Assembly: GCA_029224185.1 (NCBI GenBank) | Contig: CM055205.1 | Location: 7,037,309-7,101,308, forward strand | From: Karalla daura | Taxonomy: Eukaryota; Chordata; Actinopteri; Chaetodontiformes; Leiognathidae | Direction of reading: 5' to 3' | DNA: 64,000 bases | Shown here: positions 54,302 through 64,000 of the stretch, piece by piece | Position numbering within the stretch: position 1 is the stretch's first letter | How the letters are laid out: each line of letters opens with the position of its first letter | The notes under the pieces: generated by a model | Databases searched by the model: none | Told to the model about the DNA's origin: nothing | The model's input: the letters and a program-made list of their open reading frames with translations, nothing else | Program-made: the position numbers and the translations under genes

Positions 54302-55094
54302 ATAATAATAATAATAATAGTAATAATAATAACAACAATCATAATAATAATCATAATAATCATAATAATAGTCATAACAACAATAATAATATATGTAAAA
54401 TATAATGGTAAATGGTAGTAAACTACTTAGTTAACATCTACATTTTCTGCATGTAGAGCAGAAGTGGTGCTAAACAGCTTGAAATAATGCAGTTGTAGAT
54501 GCTATAAAAATTTTCACAGAGGGTTGGGTTTGGGAGAAACTGCAACTGCTTTGCTATTTCAAAGGGTGAGGACAGGAGCACCGACTCATGATCACATATT
54601 TTCTAAATATTTAACATTGCAAGTGGCAAACATAGCAATTAGATTGTGATTTAACATTTAGATTGAGATGAAATATGGAACAATTATGTTTAGATTTGCT
54701 TTGTATGTTTAGACATTTTTGACAATTACATATAACAAGTTGTTTACATGAATTTCTGTCTCAAATGACACTCAAAAACAAGCAAAATCTGAGAAAAATG
54801 ACAGAAAAATGAGCTACATGTGAGGAAAATTGCCTTAATATTTTTCAGAAGAATTTGGACTGAAAGACAGTATTTTTTAATTTTTTTTTACGTACCTCCC
54901 CCATGGCTTTGGCACAAGTAAGGAAAACGCCACACATTGCCGAGCCCGATGCAGAAGCCCATACAAGTGAGAATATACTGGGCTTTGTTGTCCCACTTGG
55001 GTCTGTCCCCAGCCTCCTCCTTCTCCAGCCTCTCCAGGTCCTCATGGTTTGGGATCCGCTGATCCAGACCCGGGTTAGGAAGAACCAGTCTCAT
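49245..55094 (-). CDS. slc6a19: SLC6A19-like (B0AT1-type) transporter, copy 3
   Basis: Sodium-coupled neutral amino acid transporter, closest in the array to mammalian B0AT1 (HKPNIFWQVTWRVVSPL is shared exactly with human). Twelve exons in transcript order: 55094-54896, 52704-52564, 52045-51908, 51779-51598, 51501-51391, 51307-51195, 51117-50989, 50897-50741, 50648-50444, 50355-50196, 49835-49673 and 49454-49245. They give 635 residues. N terminus MRLVLPNPGLDQRIP; TM1 GLGNVWRFPYLC; TM6 QVFYSFSLAFGG. TM8 reads FGAIEG, with Ala in place of the pocket Asn seen in human and in copies 1 and 2. The extracellular loop between TM7 and TM8 keeps several N-glycosylation sequons (for example NITQSN and NETLTHFNQT). 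The C-terminal tail is KKRDSNDYTVDTISAKMQMN and a few more residues. It is nearly identical to copy 4 in many exons. The start is the ATG at 55094. Confidence 0.93.
53030..53970 (+). mobile_element. Decayed non-LTR retrotransposon (RTE-like) in intron 1 of copy 3
   Basis: Opposite strand to the host gene. Plus-strand reading gives ADLNGHDGAGNRGS (about 53446-53490), an endonuclease motif of the GDFNGH type, then TQVNYILNRQFNMKEISECR (about 53545-53605) and LFNKILES (about 53680-53705). These are typical of a widespread LINE polyprotein, broken by stops. The same element lies at the same place in copy 4. Relative to that copy, the part between the DNYI-type block and LFNKILE has been deleted here. 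Confidence 0.6.
54218..54392 (+). repeat. (TAA)n/(TAC)n trinucleotide repeat
   Basis: AT-rich trinucleotide tract with a pure (TAC) core at about 54263-54300 flanked by TAA units, in intron 1 of copy 3. The paralogous site in copy 4 carries a GATA repeat instead. Confidence 0.9.
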
Positions 55095-55171
55095 GGCGAG
55101 CACAGATGCACTGAGGCAGAGAAGTGGTTTCTATTGCAGCTGAAGCATCAGTGTCAGCTGAGGGCAGGTGT

Positions 55172-55222
55172 GTCATCATAAAAGCACCAGCACTGTTGAA
55201 ACAAATTTATGACGTTTGACTT
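55172..55222 (-). promoter_or_regulatory. slc6a19: Promoter elements of slc6a19 copy 3
   Basis: A TATA-like CTTTTATGATGA about 80 bases before the ATG and a DR1-like TGACGTTTGACTT at 55210-55222 (12 of 13 matches to the copy 4 site). HNF4A is a known regulator of mammalian SLC6A19. Use of this site is inferred. Confidence 0.45.
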
Positions 55223-55378
55223 TACTGTCACTTTGTTACTTTAACCTTGTGTTTTCTTCAACAGATTAGGCAGCGCAGACTCTGTACCTCAGTGTCTAGG
55301 TATCTATTCACTCAGTGTAATAATTAAACAGAGATGTTTTTAAGGCCAGTCAACAGAAAGACAAAAAGCAACATTGGA

Positions 55379-55676
55379 GTTCAGCTGTGGCTCAGGGCTC
55401 GGAGCTGCCCACAGATCAGAGGGTTTGTTTTCCCAGCCTGTTACAGCCTACACGTCAAAGTGTGCTTGGGCAAAACACTGCACTCCAAACTGCCCCTAAT
55501 GCTTTCTTATCAGTGTGTGAATGTGTGTGATTGGTTAAAGCGGCTTGTATGGAAGCCTCTGCCACCAGTGGATGAATGGGTGTGAACTGGTGAATATGAC
55601 TCGTGTCTGTGAGAGCACTTTTGTGTGGTCATGAAAATCAGAAAGGTGCCATAAGAACAAGTCCATTTGCCATTGG
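55379..55676 (+). repeat. tRNA-derived SINE upstream of slc6a19 copy 3
   Basis: Has an A-box-like TGGCTCAGGGC (about 55388-55398) and a B-box-like GGTTTGTTTTCCC (about 55422-55434). The body contains 'gtgtgcttgggcaaaacactg' and 'gattggttaaagcggctt', and the tail reads 'aacaagtccatttgcc'. The layout is that of a common teleost SINE. The same insertion is at the same distance upstream of copy 4 (from 63919). The rest of 55223-56570 holds the copy 4 3' UTR and AT-rich sequence with no gene. Confidence 0.6.
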
Positions 55677-56570
55677 GGAAATTTAATTGAGTGGGTTATT
55701 TTGACGGGTTATTTTAACATGACAAAAAATATGGCAGGTAATGTGAATTAATAATTGAACTTTACAATAGTTTCCTGCATTATGCCCTCATCCTTACAAA
55801 CAGCACTATATATATCCTGGCATCATGATGTATCAAGACATTCCTGTAGAAATTCTGACAGAATTCATTCCCTTTACTGAAAATAATTTACAGAGTATTG
55901 AAAAAAGGAAAAATAAATTGTGTGTTTAAAATTAATACAAAAAAAGAAACATTAAAAGAAAAATTTGACATTTTTGGATACTGACTTATATAAAGTTGGT
56001 GCCACTTTTTCTGCTATAATTAAATATGTCTATTTACAAAAATCTTCTGGATGTGTTGTATTAATAGTATCACACTTTTTTTCCCCCAAATGACAGAAAT
56101 AAGAGCGTCAATATTTTACAAATACTTTAACCTTCTAGTTTGATGCATTTGTCTGTTGTGGGCTATGAATAAAACAGAACACATGAGAATATCCCAGAGC
56201 AGGAAATTTTAAATAACTTGGTATTTAGCAAACAGACAGACTGCCAGCACTTTTTGTCATCTGACTTCCAGGCAGAGAGTGAATAAGCCCCTTTCCCCCA
56301 ATGTCCACTAACTAGTTATATAATGAACATCAGGCTGATACATGTAAATTGTGACAAAGAAGCAAACTTATAGTACAAATGAAAGATACAATGCCAATTA
56401 CCCACACTGTTTATCAAAATATCTCCAAATATACCAGTTGTCATCAGTGTGCTTCTCTTTCATTGAACACAACAGCTCATGAGAATAAGAAAGGGAAAAG
56501 TATATTATATAAATAACAACAAACAATTCTGCATTATTTTTATTATTAAATAGGAAAAGTAAAAAGATAT

Positions 56571-63634
<7,064 letters not shown>

Positions 63635-63707
63635 GGCGGGCACAGATGCACTGAGAAGTGGTTTCTATTGCAGCTGAAGCATCAGTGTCAGCTGAGGGCA
63701 GGTGTGT

Positions 63708-63756
63708 CATCATAAAAGTGTCAAGCACTACAAAAGAAATTTATGACCTTTGACTT
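63708..63756 (-). promoter_or_regulatory. slc6a19: Promoter elements of slc6a19 copy 4
   Basis: A TATA-like CTTTTATGATGA lies about 75-85 bases upstream of the ATG. A DR1 element lies at 63744-63756 (plus strand TGACCTTTGACTT, minus strand AAGTCAAAGGTCA), one base from the ideal AGGTCAAAGGTCA. It is the best nuclear-receptor site of the four copies and fits HNF4A control in enterocytes or kidney tubule. Confidence 0.5.
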
Positions 63757-63918
63757 CACTGTCACTTTGTTACTTTAACCTTAAATTGTTTCTTCAACAG
63801 ATTAGGCAGTGCAGACTCTGTACCTCTGTATGTCTTGGTATCTATGATCTAATTAGTGTAATAATTAAATGGACATGTTTTAGAGGCCAGTCAACAGAAA
63901 GACAAAAAGCAACATTGG

Positions 63919-64000
63919 AGTTCAGCTGTGGCTCAGGGCTCGGAGCTGCCCACAGATCAGAGGGTTTGTTTTCCCAGCCTGTTACAGCCTACACGTCAAA
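63919..64000 (+). repeat. SINE upstream of copy 4, cut by window end
   Basis: Identical as far as it runs to the first 80 or so bases of the SINE at 55379. The same unique flank ('aacagaaagacaaaaagcaac') lies before both. It therefore belongs to the copy 3/copy 4 duplication unit. Confidence 0.65.

Overview
The window is nuclear DNA from a ray-finned (teleost) fish, most likely a compact percomorph-type genome. It has eight intact, intron-rich vertebrate genes with mostly short GT-AG introns, recognisable fish SINE and LINE relics, and abundant CA, GATA and TAA microsatellites. There are no bacterial features, rRNA genes, tRNA genes or CRISPR arrays.

Layout. Positions 1-6313 hold no gene I can support. 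Next come sync (syncoilin, + strand, 6314-10575) and rbbp4 (histone chaperone, - strand, 11713-15181), which lie tail to tail. rbbp4 and tert (telomerase reverse transcriptase, + strand, 16580-24864) are head to head across a 1.4 kb interval with E2F, CCAAT and CTCF-like motifs. tert is tail to tail with slc6a18 (- strand, 25946-31449). The rest of the window is a head-to-tail array of four complete slc6a19-type (B0AT1-like) neutral amino acid transporter genes, all on the - strand: copy 1 at 35634-39671, copy 2 at 42115-48399, copy 3 at 49245-55094 and copy 4 at 56571-63634. I reconstructed 86 introns in total. Each gene joins into one uninterrupted reading frame of family-typical length: sync 694 aa, rbbp4 425, tert 1102, slc6a18 619, and the slc6a19 copies 629, 615, 635 and 635.

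How the genes relate. From memory, in mammals SYNC-RBBP4 is one neighbourhood (human 1p) and TERT-SLC6A18-SLC6A19 another (human 5p15.33). The window joins the two blocks, and the junction falls between rbbp4 and tert. The transporter array is the most interesting part. The four copies keep the family fold, but residues that line the central substrate site in TM6 and TM8 differ from copy to copy, which suggests divided substrate specificity. Copies 1 and 2 form one sub-pair and copies 3 and 4 another. Copy 2 has a copy 3/4-type promoter and first exon on a copy 1-type body, and one exon carries a sharp gene-conversion tract. Shared transposon landmarks show that copies 3 and 4 arose by a relatively late segmental duplication.
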